Origin: CAG-533 sp964589375
GTDB taxonomy: Bacteria > Bacillota_I > Bacilli_A > RF39 > UBA660
DNA length: 64,000 nt
Reading direction: 5' to 3'
Assembly (NCBI GenBank): GCA_964589375.1
Contig: CAZPSA010000001.1
Coordinates: 19,257 to 83,256 of the forward strand
A model generated the notes under the pieces. That model worked only from the letters and a program-made list of their open reading frames with translations, did no database searches and had not been told where the DNA came from. Positions 34,970 to 44,656 of this stretch are shown here, in pieces. Made by a program: the position numbers and the translations under genes. How positions within the stretch are numbered: the stretch's first letter is position 1; the number at the start of each line of letters is the position of its first letter.

Positions 34970-35413
34970 TTATTGTCTATTTAGTACTACCAAAATCTTA
35001 TTATAATCATTCCATAATCTTTCATCATTTCTAATGTCATAATATTTCTTAAGAACAATATTATCAAAGATATCATTATATATGGCACCATCTCCAATAT
35101 AAATATCATCATAAGACCTTATAATCCAATTCAATTGCTTAAATGTTATGTCTATCACGAATCCATCAACAACGAGCCATTCATGATTAAATTTGTTTTC
35201 TGGAACGCCATCATCATAAAATCCATTATACCTTTCTACACGAAAATCATAATTTTTTTTAAGATAATACCAAAGTAAATCACAAGCATCGTCACAACAA
35301 CCTATTGGAAAGTTTGACATTCTATCCTTTCTCTCAAACAATCCACTAAACTTTACTTCTATTATTGAATTATAAAATTTATTTACAATTGAATATAGTT
35401 CATTAAATTTCAT
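34970..35413 (-). CDS. Possible papain/transglutaminase-fold protein, unknown role
   Basis: 147 residues from ATG at 35413 (GGAAGGA upstream). FPIGCCDDACDLL with candidate nucleophile Cys, NHEWLVVDGFVIDIT with candidate His and Asp, in the right order and spacing, suggest a cysteine peptidase or transglutaminase-like fold. No signal peptide. First gene of the accessory unit that continues with the flavodoxin-Nudix protein. A deamidase, a peptidase or an inactive scaffold all fit. Confidence 0.5.
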   Translation of the reverse strand: MKFNELYSIVNKFYNSIIEVKFSGLFERKDRMSNFPIGCCDDACDLLWYYLKKNYDFRVERYNGFYDDGVPENKFNHEWLVVDGFVIDITFKQLNWIIRSYDDIYIGDGAIYNDIFDNIVLKKYYDIRNDERLWNDYNKILVVLNRQ

Positions 35414-35524
35414 ACAAAATCCTTCCAATATTATGTCTTACTTTTTTCATTTTTGTCATCAATAATTATAACATTTTTCATATTATTAATCTAATATTTT
35501 AAATAATAAAAATATTTTATTTTG

Positions 35525-35560
35525 TAAAAAAAGGCAAGAACAATTATAGTTCAATGCCTT
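35525..35560 (-). terminator. Terminator after the rRNA methyltransferase gene
   Basis: AAGGCA-T-TGAAC and GTTC-T-TGCCTT pair with one internal mismatch and are followed by seven T on the minus strand. It separates core genome from the accessory block. Confidence 0.85.
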
Positions 35561-35566
35561 GTATTT

Positions 35567-37249
35567 TTATATCATTTTAAAATGCTTTAAAGCATCAACA
35601 ATCATTTCTTCTTTTTCTTTTGTACAATTAGGTTGACGTGAATTTTCACTTTTTGGCTTGTTATAACATTCTCTTTCTATGATTCCATATTTTGTTTTTA
35701 TTTGAGCAATATTTAATGAAGATACTTTAACATTGTATTTATTTAAAATATATTCTTTAATTTCTGGATATGACGCTCCTTCTGGTTCTTTTCTAGAATC
35801 CACATCTTCAACAACTTTCTTAATAAGTTTCTTCCCTTTTTCGTTATCAAAATTAAGATTTACGTTAACTTTGGAGTTATTACTTTTGTGGGACAACAAG
35901 ACAACCGTTTCAACGTTACAAGTTTGAGGGAACATGTCTAATGGTTGAATCTGTAATATATGATATTTCTTTTGTAAATGATTACAGTTTTTAGCAAGGG
36001 TTGCGGTATTACAAGAAACATAAACTATTTTCTTTACAGGAAATTGTTGTAAATAATTTATTAATCTTAAATCTAGTCCTGCTCTTGGTGGATCTACCAC
36101 TAAAACATCAGGAATAAAGCCTTCTTTACGCCACTTAGTTAAACAAGTAATAATATCTCCTGAATAAAATCTTGCATTAGATACATTATTCAATTTAGCA
36201 TTTTGAATAGCATTTTTAATTCCTTCTTTATTAATATCAATGCCTCTAACCTCATCAACATATTTACTAAGCCAAATACCAATAGTGCCTACTCCACAAA
36301 AAGCATCTACTACTTTTTCTTCTTTATGTAGTTTTGCGACATTCACAATTGTACTATATAGTTTTTCTGTTTGTTCACAGTTTAATTGAAAAAAGGCTGT
36401 TGGTAATAATTCAAATTTATAAGGTCCAAGTTTTTCACAGATTGTATCATTACCTACTACTTTAAAAGTATCTGTTCCAAAATTTTCAATAGCATCAGGA
36501 TTATCATTAATACTAACATAAATACTTTTTACTTTATCAATTTTTATTAAATCAGAAGCAATATTAATTGTTCTTTGATCTTTTTTAAATAGTATTAAAG
36601 TAACTTGAATATCACCAGTAATACTTGAACTTCTAATTACAAGGTGTCTTAATATTCCTTCTTTAGATTTAGGATTATAAGCTATTACTTGATATTTAGT
36701 TAAAAATTCACATATTTCTTTTACTGCTTTTCTAATATCTTCTCTTTCAACTAAACAATCTTCAATATAAACAAGTTTATTTGAATCAAAAGCATAAAGT
36801 CCGGTTACAAGTTTTTCACCATCATATCTAACTGGAAGTTTGGCTTTATTACGGTAATGCCATGGATTTTCTTGAATAATTGTATCTTTAAATATTTTAG
36901 GATTAAGTGTTCCATTATAATATCTTGAAAATGATTCTTCAACAATTTGTTTTTTTAATTTACCTTGTTCTTCATATTTAATATGAAGTAACTGACATCC
37001 ACCACATTGTTCATAGTACTTACATGGGGGCGTCACTCTATTGGGTGATGTTGTTTTAAACTTTATCGCCTTACCAATCGCATATTTTTCTTTAACATCC
37101 AACATTCTAACTACTACTTCTTCAGAAGGAATTGTAAAAGGAACAAATACCGCAAGTCTTTTATAATATCCAATTCCTTCACCATTAATTCCTGTTCTTT
37201 TAATTGTAAGTAATACTTCTTGATTTTTGTTTAATACATTTGGGCCCAT
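35567..37249 (-). CDS. rlmCD: 23S rRNA (uracil-C5)-methyltransferase, RlmCD/RumA type
   Basis: 560 residues. TRAM domain (1-65), Fe-S cysteines C76, C82 and C85 in CKYYEQCGGCQ with a fourth in IEDCLVE, SAM-binding VDAFCGVGTIGIW, DPPRAGLD and the catalytic Cys in VSCNTATLAKN. It methylates U747/U1939 of 23S rRNA in low-G+C bacteria. About 95 residues longer than Bacillus RlmCD: a C-terminal winged-helix-like tail (YPEIKEYILNKYNVKV). GAGGTG before the ATG. First recognisable core gene next to the accessory block. Confidence 0.92.
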   Translation of the reverse strand: MGPNVLNKNQEVLLTIKRTGINGEGIGYYKRLAVFVPFTIPSEEVVVRMLDVKEKYAIGKAIKFKTTSPNRVTPPCKYYEQCGGCQLLHIKYEEQGKLKKQIVEESFSRYYNGTLNPKIFKDTIIQENPWHYRNKAKLPVRYDGEKLVTGLYAFDSNKLVYIEDCLVEREDIRKAVKEICEFLTKYQVIAYNPKSKEGILRHLVIRSSSITGDIQVTLILFKKDQRTINIASDLIKIDKVKSIYVSINDNPDAIENFGTDTFKVVGNDTICEKLGPYKFELLPTAFFQLNCEQTEKLYSTIVNVAKLHKEEKVVDAFCGVGTIGIWLSKYVDEVRGIDINKEGIKNAIQNAKLNNVSNARFYSGDIITCLTKWRKEGFIPDVLVVDPPRAGLDLRLINYLQQFPVKKIVYVSCNTATLAKNCNHLQKKYHILQIQPLDMFPQTCNVETVVLLSHKSNNSKVNVNLNFDNEKGKKLIKKVVEDVDSRKEPEGASYPEIKEYILNKYNVKVSSLNIAQIKTKYGIIERECYNKPKSENSRQPNCTKEKEEMIVDALKHFKMI

Positions 37250-37270
37250 ACTACACCTCTTTCATAATAG

Positions 37271-37314
37271 ATTATACCACAAGATTTGATTTTTTGCATT
37301 TGATGTGGTATAAT
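37271..37314. promoter_or_regulatory. Overlapping divergent promoters
   Basis: Plus strand: TTGATT (37286-37291), 17 nt, TATAAT (37309-37314) for the membrane protein gene. Minus strand: TGTGGTATAAT, an extended -10 with TATAAT at 37276-37271, for rlmCD. The two units share about 40 bp, so they may interfere with each other. Confidence 0.7.
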
Positions 37315-37352
37315 TATTAATAAATGTTACAAGATAATATAAAGGAGTTAAT

Positions 37353-38075
37353 ATGGAAGAAAATAAAAATGTGAATATAGATATAAAGAAACAAAAGACA
37401 AGAAGATTAGTTGTATTACTTAGTAGTCTAGGGGTTGTCATTTTATTTGTTCTTGCTTTTATCTTTGTATTTCAACAACCTAAAGTGGTAAAATTTGAAA
37501 ATCTAAAGGGAAATAAAATAGATGATGTCGCATTAACTGAAGATGGATATATTTCAAAAGAAGATTTATCTAAAATTAATAATAAAATTAATTCATTTAC
37601 CGTTAATGATAATGCAAATTCTACAAATGTAGTATGGGACTTTAAGGGATGGTACTTAGATCAATCATTTAATAATCCTATTAGTGATATTGCGACTTAT
37701 AAGTTTACATCTACAACTACTCTTTTCGCAAAGTGGACTTTACATCGTTATCAAATAACTTATGATTTTGGTGGAATTAAAATTACAAATGAAAATAAAT
37801 TACCGAAAGAATATGTTGCTAAACACACCTTCCCAGAAGACTGGAGTAACTCGGATAAAGATAATGTTTGGAAAGCCGATTTTGATTATAGTAATGGGGT
37901 TCCAAGCTTTAATGAAAGTAAAGCTTTACTAGGTATTGATTTAGTAAATCCTATTCCATCAAGAAGCGCCTATACTTTTGTTGGATGGTATACTGAACCT
38001 GAATTTATTAATAAAATTGAAAGATTAGATAATGTAAATCCTAAAGATATTACCTTATATGCTAAATTTGAATAA
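37353..38075 (+). CDS. Membrane-anchored protein with InlB-type (Listeria-Bacteroides) repeats
   Basis: 240 residues. A basic cytosolic N-terminus, one membrane helix (~19-43, LVVLLSSLGVVILFVLAF), then an extracellular part with two InlB B-repeat-like units (KGWYLDQSFNNPI to TLFAKW; FVGWYTEPEFINKI to TLYAKF). Such repeats form small beta-grasp domains on the surface of Firmicutes. AAGGAG precedes the ATG. Single-gene unit bounded by its own promoter and a terminator. Confidence 0.85.
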   Translation: MEENKNVNIDIKKQKTRRLVVLLSSLGVVILFVLAFIFVFQQPKVVKFENLKGNKIDDVALTEDGYISKEDLSKINNKINSFTVNDNANSTNVVWDFKGWYLDQSFNNPISDIATYKFTSTTTLFAKWTLHRYQITYDFGGIKITNENKLPKEYVAKHTFPEDWSNSDKDNVWKADFDYSNGVPSFNESKALLGIDLVNPIPSRSAYTFVGWYTEPEFINKIERLDNVNPKDITLYAKFE

Positions 38076-38078
38076 TTA

Positions 38079-38104
38079 AAAAGCCTCCATTGGAGACTTT
38101 TTTT
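38079..38104. terminator. Bidirectional terminator between convergent genes
   Basis: AAG-C-CTCC, loop ATT, GGAG-A-CTT with T-runs on both strands. It serves the InlB-repeat gene (plus) and the deacetylase gene (minus). Confidence 0.85.
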
Positions 38105-38107
38105 ATA

Positions 38108-38857
38108 CTATAAATCTAAAACAGTTCTAAAAGAATAACCCTGATTTTTAATCTCATCAATAATTTCACCAAGTGCTAAGCTATTAGTTTTCGATACTGA
38201 ATGAAGTAAAATAATCGCTCCATTATGTAAGTTATCAATTACACTTTTAATCGCTTTATCAACTGATGCTTGATGTGAACTATCCCAATCACAATAGGCA
38301 ATAGACCAAAATACCGTCTTATAACCTAGTTCTTGAACATTCTTTAATGCATCTTTTGTAAATTCACCCTCAGGTGGTCTAAAGTATCTAGCAAGTTGAT
38401 ATCCAGTAAGATCAAAATATGCATTATTTAACTTTTCTAAATCTTCTTTTAATTCCTTCTTAGATAAGGTTTGAATCTTTTTATGACTATATGAGTGATT
38501 ACACATAACATGACCTTCAAGTCTCATACGATAAGTTAAATCACTAAATCTTTTAACAAAATCACCTGTTATAAAAAAACTCGCCTTTACATCTTTTTCT
38601 TTTAAAGTATTAAGAATATTATCAAGTTCGCCATTATCATACCCTGCATCAAAGGTTAAATAAACAATTTTTTTCGAGGTATCACCAACATAAAAGGATG
38701 AGGTACCATCTAACAAACTTTGGTATTTACCAATATCTGGGGTTAAGTGATGAGGATTTCTTTTAAATCCAAAACCAGCTGCTTCAACATTCATAGTATA
38801 TAGGGAAAATAAGATTGTGAACAAACACGTAAGAATAAAGATTTTTTTCTTAATCAT
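38108..38857 (-). CDS. pdaA: PdaA-type polysaccharide deacetylase
   Basis: 249 residues. Signal peptide or anchor (residues 1-28, KIFILTCLFTILFSL), then the NodB fold: TFDAGYDNG (metal Asp pair), HSYSH (metal His), RYFRPPEGEF and ILLHS. Together with TFDAGY and the short length this points to the delta-lactam (PdaA) group that removes acetyl from muramic acid during spore cortex synthesis. Fits the SpoIIR and SpoIIQ homologues elsewhere in the window. GAGG before the ATG. Confidence 0.88.
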   Translation of the reverse strand: MIKKKIFILTCLFTILFSLYTMNVEAAGFGFKRNPHHLTPDIGKYQSLLDGTSSFYVGDTSKKIVYLTFDAGYDNGELDNILNTLKEKDVKASFFITGDFVKRFSDLTYRMRLEGHVMCNHSYSHKKIQTLSKKELKEDLEKLNNAYFDLTGYQLARYFRPPEGEFTKDALKNVQELGYKTVFWSIAYCDWDSSHQASVDKAIKSVIDNLHNGAIILLHSVSKTNSLALGEIIDEIKNQGYSFRTVLDL

Positions 38858-38896
38858 TGTTTTACCTCGCTTTGTTCATAATTATTATATCCAATA

Positions 38897-39649
38897 TTAC
38901 TTATTTATTTCATACCTTTTTTTGGTAAAGTAATAATGAAGACAAACAACATAAACAAACGATAAAACAATTAAATATAACCAAAAAATAAATAACATAA
39001 GTGAAGATGTAGTTCCATATAATACATCATAATTATTTAATTTAAGAATATAATTAACATAATAATATACAATAGTTAAAATATACCAAATTAAAGTAAT
39101 TAATAAACTTATAAAAAAAGTCTGCTTAAATTTAATTTTAATCGGAACAACTACCTTATATAAAAAGCCAAGAATTAAACTAATTGAAATAAATTGTAAT
39201 AAAAATTGAAGAATTAGCATTACATAATATTCATTTATTTGTAATATATTTTTGAAAAAATATAAAAAATAAATTACAAAAGCAATTTGTGCAGTAATAA
39301 TAATTAATAAAATAACCATTAAAATAATACTTCTTATTTTTCTACTTATTCTTGGTCTTCTTTTTTCTTCTTGATATATTACATCTGATGAAATATGTAG
39401 TTCATTTATAAACTTTGATGATACCCATATAATCGATATTACTAAAGATATAAGTGAAATTATATTCTTTGTATTAGAAAATTGATAGTCAGGTAGAAAA
39501 TCAATTTGTAAAAATTTAAAGATATTACTTAATAATACCATTATGGGAATGATAATAAATAATAAATAAAAAGTGATTGATGCTGCTAAGGTACTAGGAT
39601 TAACTTCATTTAGGTATTTGGAAAGTTCCTTAAGTTGTTTCTTTTTCAT
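38897..39649 (-). CDS. YihY/BrkB-family membrane protein
   Basis: 250 residues with about six membrane helices. LAASITFYLLFIIIP at the start of helix 1 and YGTTSSLMLFIFWLYLIVL near the end are family hallmarks. The family was once mis-named RNase BN; its function is unknown, perhaps lipid or envelope related. AAAGGAG before the ATG. Confidence 0.88.
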   Translation of the reverse strand: MKKKQLKELSKYLNEVNPSTLAASITFYLLFIIIPIMVLLSNIFKFLQIDFLPDYQFSNTKNIISLISLVISIIWVSSKFINELHISSDVIYQEEKRRPRISRKIRSIILMVILLIIITAQIAFVIYFLYFFKNILQINEYYVMLILQFLLQFISISLILGFLYKVVVPIKIKFKQTFFISLLITLIWYILTIVYYYVNYILKLNNYDVLYGTTSSLMLFIFWLYLIVLSFVYVVCLHYYFTKKRYEINK

Positions 39650-39671
39650 GTCATTCTCCTTTAAAAGATAA

Positions 39672-39703
39672 GCTGTTATATACTAAAAAAGTAATATAAC
39701 AGC
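39672..39703. terminator. Hairpin between the YihY and aminopeptidase genes
   Basis: GCTGTTATAT and ATATAACAGC form a perfect 10-bp stem. The T-run (ATTTTTTT) is on the plus side; on the minus strand, where the genes lie, the tail is only TTATCTTTT, so termination after the aminopeptidase gene may be partial. Confidence 0.6.
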
Positions 39704-39709
39704 ATTTTT

Positions 39710-40963
39710 TTATTTCATATAATTTTCAATATCTTTTACTTCTTTAATGATATCTTTTGATAATAGGATTGCTTTACCTTTAGTAATTAAAATATTATCT
39801 TCAATACGAATACCAATATTTTCTTCAGGTATATAAAGACCTGGTTCAATAGTAATGACCATTCCTTCTTTTAATCCCATATTACTATGTGATGGATCAT
39901 GAACATCTAATCCAAGAGAATGACCAATTGAATGGAAATAATATTTAATTAATTCACTATCTTCTTTAATTATACCAAGGCTTTTTAATCCATCAGCTAA
40001 TAATTTTTTTGCATAATCATTTAGATCTTTCCAACTCATTCCATCAGTTGCATATTCAATACATAACTTATTAGTATTTAATACGACTTCATATATTGCT
40101 TTTTGACGATCTGTAAATTTACCAGATACTGGGAATGTTCTTGAAATATCACTTGAATAATGTTTTGTGTAACATCCAACATCCATTAAAAGAAGTGAAT
40201 CATTGATAATGTCACAATTGTTATCATCATAATGTAAGACTGTTGCATTATGTCCTGCAGCAATAATATCATTGAATGATAATGACTTACCCTCTTTAAT
40301 AATTTGGAAATCATGATATGCATTAGCAATACTTTCATTTGAAAGTTCTTGGTGATGAATCATTACATTATAAATTGCATTTTTAGTAGTACTGATACTT
40401 TGTTTAATTAATTCAACTTCTGCTTCATTCTTGCACATTCTTAGTTCAACAATTTCATTATAGCAATTTTTAATTACAATACTAGGGTATTTATCTTTTA
40501 TTTTTCTAGCATATTCAAGACCAAAAGTATTATATAGTTTTAAATTTCTTTGTTCTAAATCAAGATATATTGTTTTGGCTTCATTTAAACCATAACGATT
40601 AGATTGATATAAGCCTTCTACTTTACTATCAAATAAATTTAAGTCAAAAATATTTTTAGTATTTATTCCTGATATCTTAGATGCTTCTTCAAAAGATAGG
40701 GTCGCACCTAACCATTTTGCTTTTTCCACATCTACCTTTTCAATAAATAGCCATTCTAAATATTTTTCATCAAATTTACCAATCACAAGAATAACTTCAG
40801 CTTGGTCAATGCCAGTTAAATAATAGAAATTATTATTAACAACATAATCATAAACAGCATCAGCTGATTTAAATACATCATAACCTGAATGTATAATAGC
40901 AATACTATTATTGTCTAATTTTTCAAATAAATGTTTACGATTTAAAGAAAGATAATTATTCAT
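39710..40963 (-). CDS. pepP: Xaa-Pro aminopeptidase (M24B)
   Basis: 417 residues. N-terminal aminopeptidase-P domain (~1-125) and a pita-bread domain with metal ligands in LLMDVGCYTKHYSSDIS (two Asp), HSIGHSLGLDVHD (His), TIEPGLY and RIEDNIL (two Glu). It removes N-terminal residues before proline in the cytosol. The start overlaps the stop of the MarR-type gene (TAATG), with AAAGGAAGT upstream. Confidence 0.93.
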   Translation of the reverse strand: MNNYLSLNRKHLFEKLDNNSIAIIHSGYDVFKSADAVYDYVVNNNFYYLTGIDQAEVILVIGKFDEKYLEWLFIEKVDVEKAKWLGATLSFEEASKISGINTKNIFDLNLFDSKVEGLYQSNRYGLNEAKTIYLDLEQRNLKLYNTFGLEYARKIKDKYPSIVIKNCYNEIVELRMCKNEAEVELIKQSISTTKNAIYNVMIHHQELSNESIANAYHDFQIIKEGKSLSFNDIIAAGHNATVLHYDDNNCDIINDSLLLMDVGCYTKHYSSDISRTFPVSGKFTDRQKAIYEVVLNTNKLCIEYATDGMSWKDLNDYAKKLLADGLKSLGIIKEDSELIKYYFHSIGHSLGLDVHDPSHSNMGLKEGMVITIEPGLYIPEENIGIRIEDNILITKGKAILLSKDIIKEVKDIENYMK

Positions 40964-41964
40964 TATTTAGTACTTCCTTTCTTAACAGTAGTTGTAATTG
41001 ATTTAGGATCATAGTAGTTTTCTAAAACTAAAGCAAATTGATTCATTACTGTAACTGCTTGTTTTAAAGTAATTGTATCAAGAACAAGTCCTAAGATATT
41101 TTCATGAAATTTATCATGTTCTTTTAAGACTTTCTTTGCTTTTTGAGTTGTACTAACTAGAATAATACGATGGTCCATTTCATGTCTAATTCTTAATAGA
41201 TATCCTTTTTGAACTAATCGATTAATACTAATAGTAAGTGAACCAACAGTTACTTTTAATTTTTTTGCTATTAAAGACATTGGTTTATTATTATTTTGGT
41301 CTACCATTTCAATTACATGCAATTCACCAATTGTTAAATCTTGGATAAGTTTTGTATCCATGGTTTTTTCTTCAATAACATTTGTTAAATTAGCGATATA
41401 AGTAAAAGCTTCTGATAATTTCTTATAAAGTGGTTTTTCTTCTTTCGTCCATACTTTAACTTTTTTAGGTGTAGGTCTAACAATTATAGTAGGTTCTGTA
41501 TTTTTTTCTTTTTCCTTTTTTGTTTCTTCTTTCGGTTCTCTTTTTGGAGGTTCGATTGTAAGAGATTTCGAACTAACCTTAGGAAGGGGATTTTCTGAAG
41601 GTTTTCTTCCACGTTTTTTTGTTTCTATTCCAAGTGTTGTATCAAGAGAATCAGTTTTGTTTTCAATAACATCATCTGCCATATTAACAGTTGGTTCTGA
41701 AACTTTAATTATTTTGGCTGGTGACTTTTTAATAATAACTGGTTGTTTTAGTGTAGTTTCAGCTTTTTTAGTTGTTTTTTTCGTTGTTGTTTTTTTGGTT
41801 GTTGTTTTCTTAGTTGTTGCTTTCTTAGTTGTTGCTTTAGTTGCTGTCTTTTTTTCAACTACTTTCAAAGTACCAGTTTTAGGGTCTATCTTTGTTTTGG
41901 TTGTAGCCTTTTTTGTTGTAGTTTTTTTAGGGGTTACCTTTTTTACTTCTTCTATATTTTCCAT
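40963..41964 (-). CDS. MarR-family regulator with histone-H1-like Lys/Thr/Ala tail
   Basis: 333 residues. Residues 1-70 are a low-complexity run of KKATTKK and KKTTTKK units like eukaryotic H1 or bacterial Hc1 tails, followed by an AT-hook-like KRGRKP near 117. A MarR winged helix occupies ~190-325 (GELHVIEMVDQ, SLIAKKLKVTVGSLTISINRL). It stands between the acyl carrier protein gene and pepP, and FabT, the fatty-acid repressor of low-G+C cocci, is a MarR protein beside fab/acp genes, so a FabT-like role is possible. The tail should bind DNA without sequence choice. Consensus promoter and GAGGTGAT site upstream. Confidence 0.85.
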   Translation of the reverse strand: MENIEEVKKVTPKKTTTKKATTKTKIDPKTGTLKVVEKKTATKATTKKATTKKTTTKKTTTKKTTKKAETTLKQPVIIKKSPAKIIKVSEPTVNMADDVIENKTDSLDTTLGIETKKRGRKPSENPLPKVSSKSLTIEPPKREPKEETKKEKEKNTEPTIIVRPTPKKVKVWTKEEKPLYKKLSEAFTYIANLTNVIEEKTMDTKLIQDLTIGELHVIEMVDQNNNKPMSLIAKKLKVTVGSLTISINRLVQKGYLLRIRHEMDHRIILVSTTQKAKKVLKEHDKFHENILGLVLDTITLKQAVTVMNQFALVLENYYDPKSITTTVKKGSTK

Positions 41965-41984
41965 AATATCACCTCTTTAGTTTT

Positions 41985-42013
41985 ATTATAAAACAATTTT
42001 AGTTTAAAGTCAA
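41985..42013 (-). promoter_or_regulatory. Promoter of the MarR-pepP operon
   Basis: TTGACT (42013-42008), 17 nt, TATAAT (41990-41985) on the minus strand. The TTTGACTTTAAACT around the -35 resembles, imperfectly, a FabT-type box, which could mean self-control. Confidence 0.8.
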
Positions 42014-42026
42014 ATATTTTACTTTT

Positions 42027-42058
42027 GAAAATAAAAAGCATATTTATAAAAAATATGC
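42027..42058 (-). terminator. Terminator of the tex-acpP unit
   Basis: GCATATTT, 5-nt loop and AAATATGC are followed by TTTTTATTTT on the minus strand, directly after the acyl carrier protein gene. Confidence 0.85.
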
Positions 42059-42069
42059 CTTTATAATTT

Positions 42070-42300
42070 CTAGTTTTGATGCTCTTCAATATATTTTACT
42101 AAATCGCCAACTGTTTTAATTGCTTGTGCAGATGTATCATCAATTTCCATTCCATATTCTTCTTCTAATGAAAACATGATTTCAACAGCATCTAGTGAAT
42201 CAGCACCTAAATCTTCAACAAGTCTTGTTTCCATTGTAATACTTGCTACATCTTTGTCTAATTCTTTTGCGATTATTTCAGCAACTTTTTCAAATACCAT
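42070..42300 (-). CDS. acpP: Acyl carrier protein
   Basis: 76 residues, acidic, with the phosphopantetheine serine at S35 in LGADSLDAVE and the family helix MFSLEEEYGMEID. Carries growing acyl chains in fatty acid synthesis. It follows the Tex gene by 2 nt, a non-standard neighbour (usually fabG/fabF), and precedes the MarR-type regulator. Confidence 0.96.
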   Translation of the reverse strand: MVFEKVAEIIAKELDKDVASITMETRLVEDLGADSLDAVEIMFSLEEEYGMEIDDTSAQAIKTVGDLVKYIEEHQN

Positions 42301-42302
42301 AA

Positions 42303-44612
42303 TTATTCTCCTTTAGTTTCTTTCTTATCTTTTTTATTTTTTTTAGGCGTTTCAGGAGTCTTTTCATTTGGGTCAATCATTGTAAGTTGTAAACGACTCT
42401 TCTTAAGGTCAACATCTAATACCCATACTTTAACTATTTGACCAACACTAACAGCATCAAGTGGATGTTTAATATAACCTTTTGACATTTTTGAAATATG
42501 TACTAAACCATCATCTTTAACACCACAGTCAACAAACGCACCAAAGTCAACTACGTTACGTACTGTACCTTGTAATTCCATACCAGCTTTTAAGTCTTCT
42601 AAATGTAAGACATCACTTCTTAGTACTGGAGTTTCAATGTCATCACGTGGGTCACGAAGTGGTGAAACAAAGGCTTCTAAAATATCATTTAATGTATATT
42701 CACCAACATTTAATTCTTCAACCATTTGTTTCTTTTCATTATCAGTAACAGCCTTAACTTTTTCAACTAACTCTGTAGTTCCTAAATCAGCTGAAGTAAA
42801 GCCTAATTTATTTAAGATAGTACGAGCAATTTCATAACTTTCAGGGTGTATTCCTGTCATATCAAGAGGTTCTGTGCCATCAACAATTCTTAAGAAACCA
42901 ATTGCTTGTTCTAAGGCTTTAGGTCCAACCCCTTTTACTTTAATATCTTCTCTTGTAACAAAACGACCATTAGCATCACGATGAGCAACAATTTTCTTTG
43001 CGGCACCAGCATTAAGACCTGCAACATATTGTAGTAAAGATACAGAAGCAGTATTAATATTTACACCAACTTGGTTAACAGCCGTTTCAACAACGAAATC
43101 TAATGATTCAGTTAATTTACTTTGGGTTACGTCATGTTGATATTGGCCAACACCAATTGCTTTTGGTTCAATTTTAACTAGTTCTGATAATGGGTCTTGT
43201 AAACGACGAGCGATTGATACCGCAGAACGTTCTTCAACTGAGTAATCAGGGAACTCATCACGAGCAAGATCTGATGCTGAATAAACAGATGCACCGGCTT
43301 CATTAACAATAATATATTTAACAGGACGATCAACTTTCTTTAATTGTTCAGCAACGAAACTTTCAGTTTCACGGCTGGCTGTACCATTACCAATTGCAAC
43401 TACTTCAACATTATGTCTAACAACTAAATCTAAGAAAATGTTAATTGCATTTTCATATCTTCCAGGAGGAACCACTTCACCTTTTTGTTTTTGGTGAGGA
43501 TACATTACACTCTTTTCAAGTACTTTACCTGTAGCATCAACTACACATAATTTACAACCAGTACGATAAGCTGGGTCAACACCTAAAACGGTTTTTCCTT
43601 TCATTGGAGCTTGTAATAAATAATTTCTTAAGTTTTCTCCAAAAATATGAATAGCTTGGTCTTCAGCTTTATCTTTAAGTTCTGCTCTAATTTCACGAAC
43701 AACAGCTGGTTTAATTAAACGATCATAACCATCTTCACAAGCTTCTTTTACAAGTTCAGCTGTAAGTGATTTCATATTATCATCACCAATTTTATCTTTT
43801 AAGATATACATAATAATAAAATCACGATTTTCAACTATAGATACTTTAATAACTTTTTCAGCTTCTGCACGATTTAAGGCAAGTATACGATGAAGTTTAA
43901 TTGTTTTAATTGGTTCTTCATAATCATAATACATTTCGTAAACTTTCTTTTCATCTAAAGTTTCATCTTTAACTTCAGATTTCATTTTTGCGAAATTAAC
44001 ATAATTATTTTTAATCCAAGTACGATATCTAGGTTCATCAGATACGATTTCAGCAATAATATCTTTTGCACCTTGAAGAGCTTCTTGAGCATTCTTAACA
44101 ATTAAGCCTTCCTTCTTCATTGCTTCGATTTCTTCATCAGTTTTACCTTCTAAATTAGTAACATATTTAGAAGCTTCTTCTAAAACATCACCTTCAGTTG
44201 GATAACTTAATAAATATTCAGCAAGAGGTTCTAAGCCTTTTTTCTTAGCATCGGTAGCACGAGTCTTTTTCTTTTCCTTAAATGGACGATATATATCTTC
44301 AATTTCAGATAATTTACTAGCAACAATAATTGCTTGTCTAATTTCATCTGTTAATTTTCCTTTTTCTTCAATTAGTCGCATTACGTCTTCTTTACGTGCT
44401 GCTAACTTTTGTCCGTATTCCCATTCTTGATAAATGGCTCTAATTTGTTCTTCATCAAGGTTGCCTGTAACTTCTTTACGATAACGAGCAATGAAAGGAA
44501 CGGTTGCACCTTGTTCAATCAATTGTAATACAGCATTAATTTGCGTAATTTTTACATTTTGTTCTTTAGATATTTTCGCAAGTAATGCCTCATTAATGTA
44601 ATTATTTTCCAT
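42303..44612 (-). CDS. tex: Tex family RNA-binding transcription accessory protein
   Basis: 769 residues from the second ATG of an ATGATG pair, 6 nt after AGGAGG; longer in-frame starts lie in the promoter. Tex-type N-terminal helices, a YqgF/RNase H-like domain (VLGVDPAYRTGCKL), helix-hairpin-helix motifs (LNAGAAKKIVAHRD, VKGVGPKALEQ), and a C-terminal S1 domain (GTVRNVVDFGAFVD) with a Lys-rich tail. Conserved nucleic-acid-binding protein implicated in transcription and ribosome-related stress. Confidence 0.94.
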   Translation of the reverse strand: MENNYINEALLAKISKEQNVKITQINAVLQLIEQGATVPFIARYRKEVTGNLDEEQIRAIYQEWEYGQKLAARKEDVMRLIEEKGKLTDEIRQAIIVASKLSEIEDIYRPFKEKKKTRATDAKKKGLEPLAEYLLSYPTEGDVLEEASKYVTNLEGKTDEEIEAMKKEGLIVKNAQEALQGAKDIIAEIVSDEPRYRTWIKNNYVNFAKMKSEVKDETLDEKKVYEMYYDYEEPIKTIKLHRILALNRAEAEKVIKVSIVENRDFIIMYILKDKIGDDNMKSLTAELVKEACEDGYDRLIKPAVVREIRAELKDKAEDQAIHIFGENLRNYLLQAPMKGKTVLGVDPAYRTGCKLCVVDATGKVLEKSVMYPHQKQKGEVVPPGRYENAINIFLDLVVRHNVEVVAIGNGTASRETESFVAEQLKKVDRPVKYIIVNEAGASVYSASDLARDEFPDYSVEERSAVSIARRLQDPLSELVKIEPKAIGVGQYQHDVTQSKLTESLDFVVETAVNQVGVNINTASVSLLQYVAGLNAGAAKKIVAHRDANGRFVTREDIKVKGVGPKALEQAIGFLRIVDGTEPLDMTGIHPESYEIARTILNKLGFTSADLGTTELVEKVKAVTDNEKKQMVEELNVGEYTLNDILEAFVSPLRDPRDDIETPVLRSDVLHLEDLKAGMELQGTVRNVVDFGAFVDCGVKDDGLVHISKMSKGYIKHPLDAVSVGQIVKVWVLDVDLKKSRLQLTMIDPNEKTPETPKKNKKDKKETKGE

Positions 44613-44656
44613 CATTTTCCTCCTATTTTGTAACCATATAGTATATATTTTACTAT

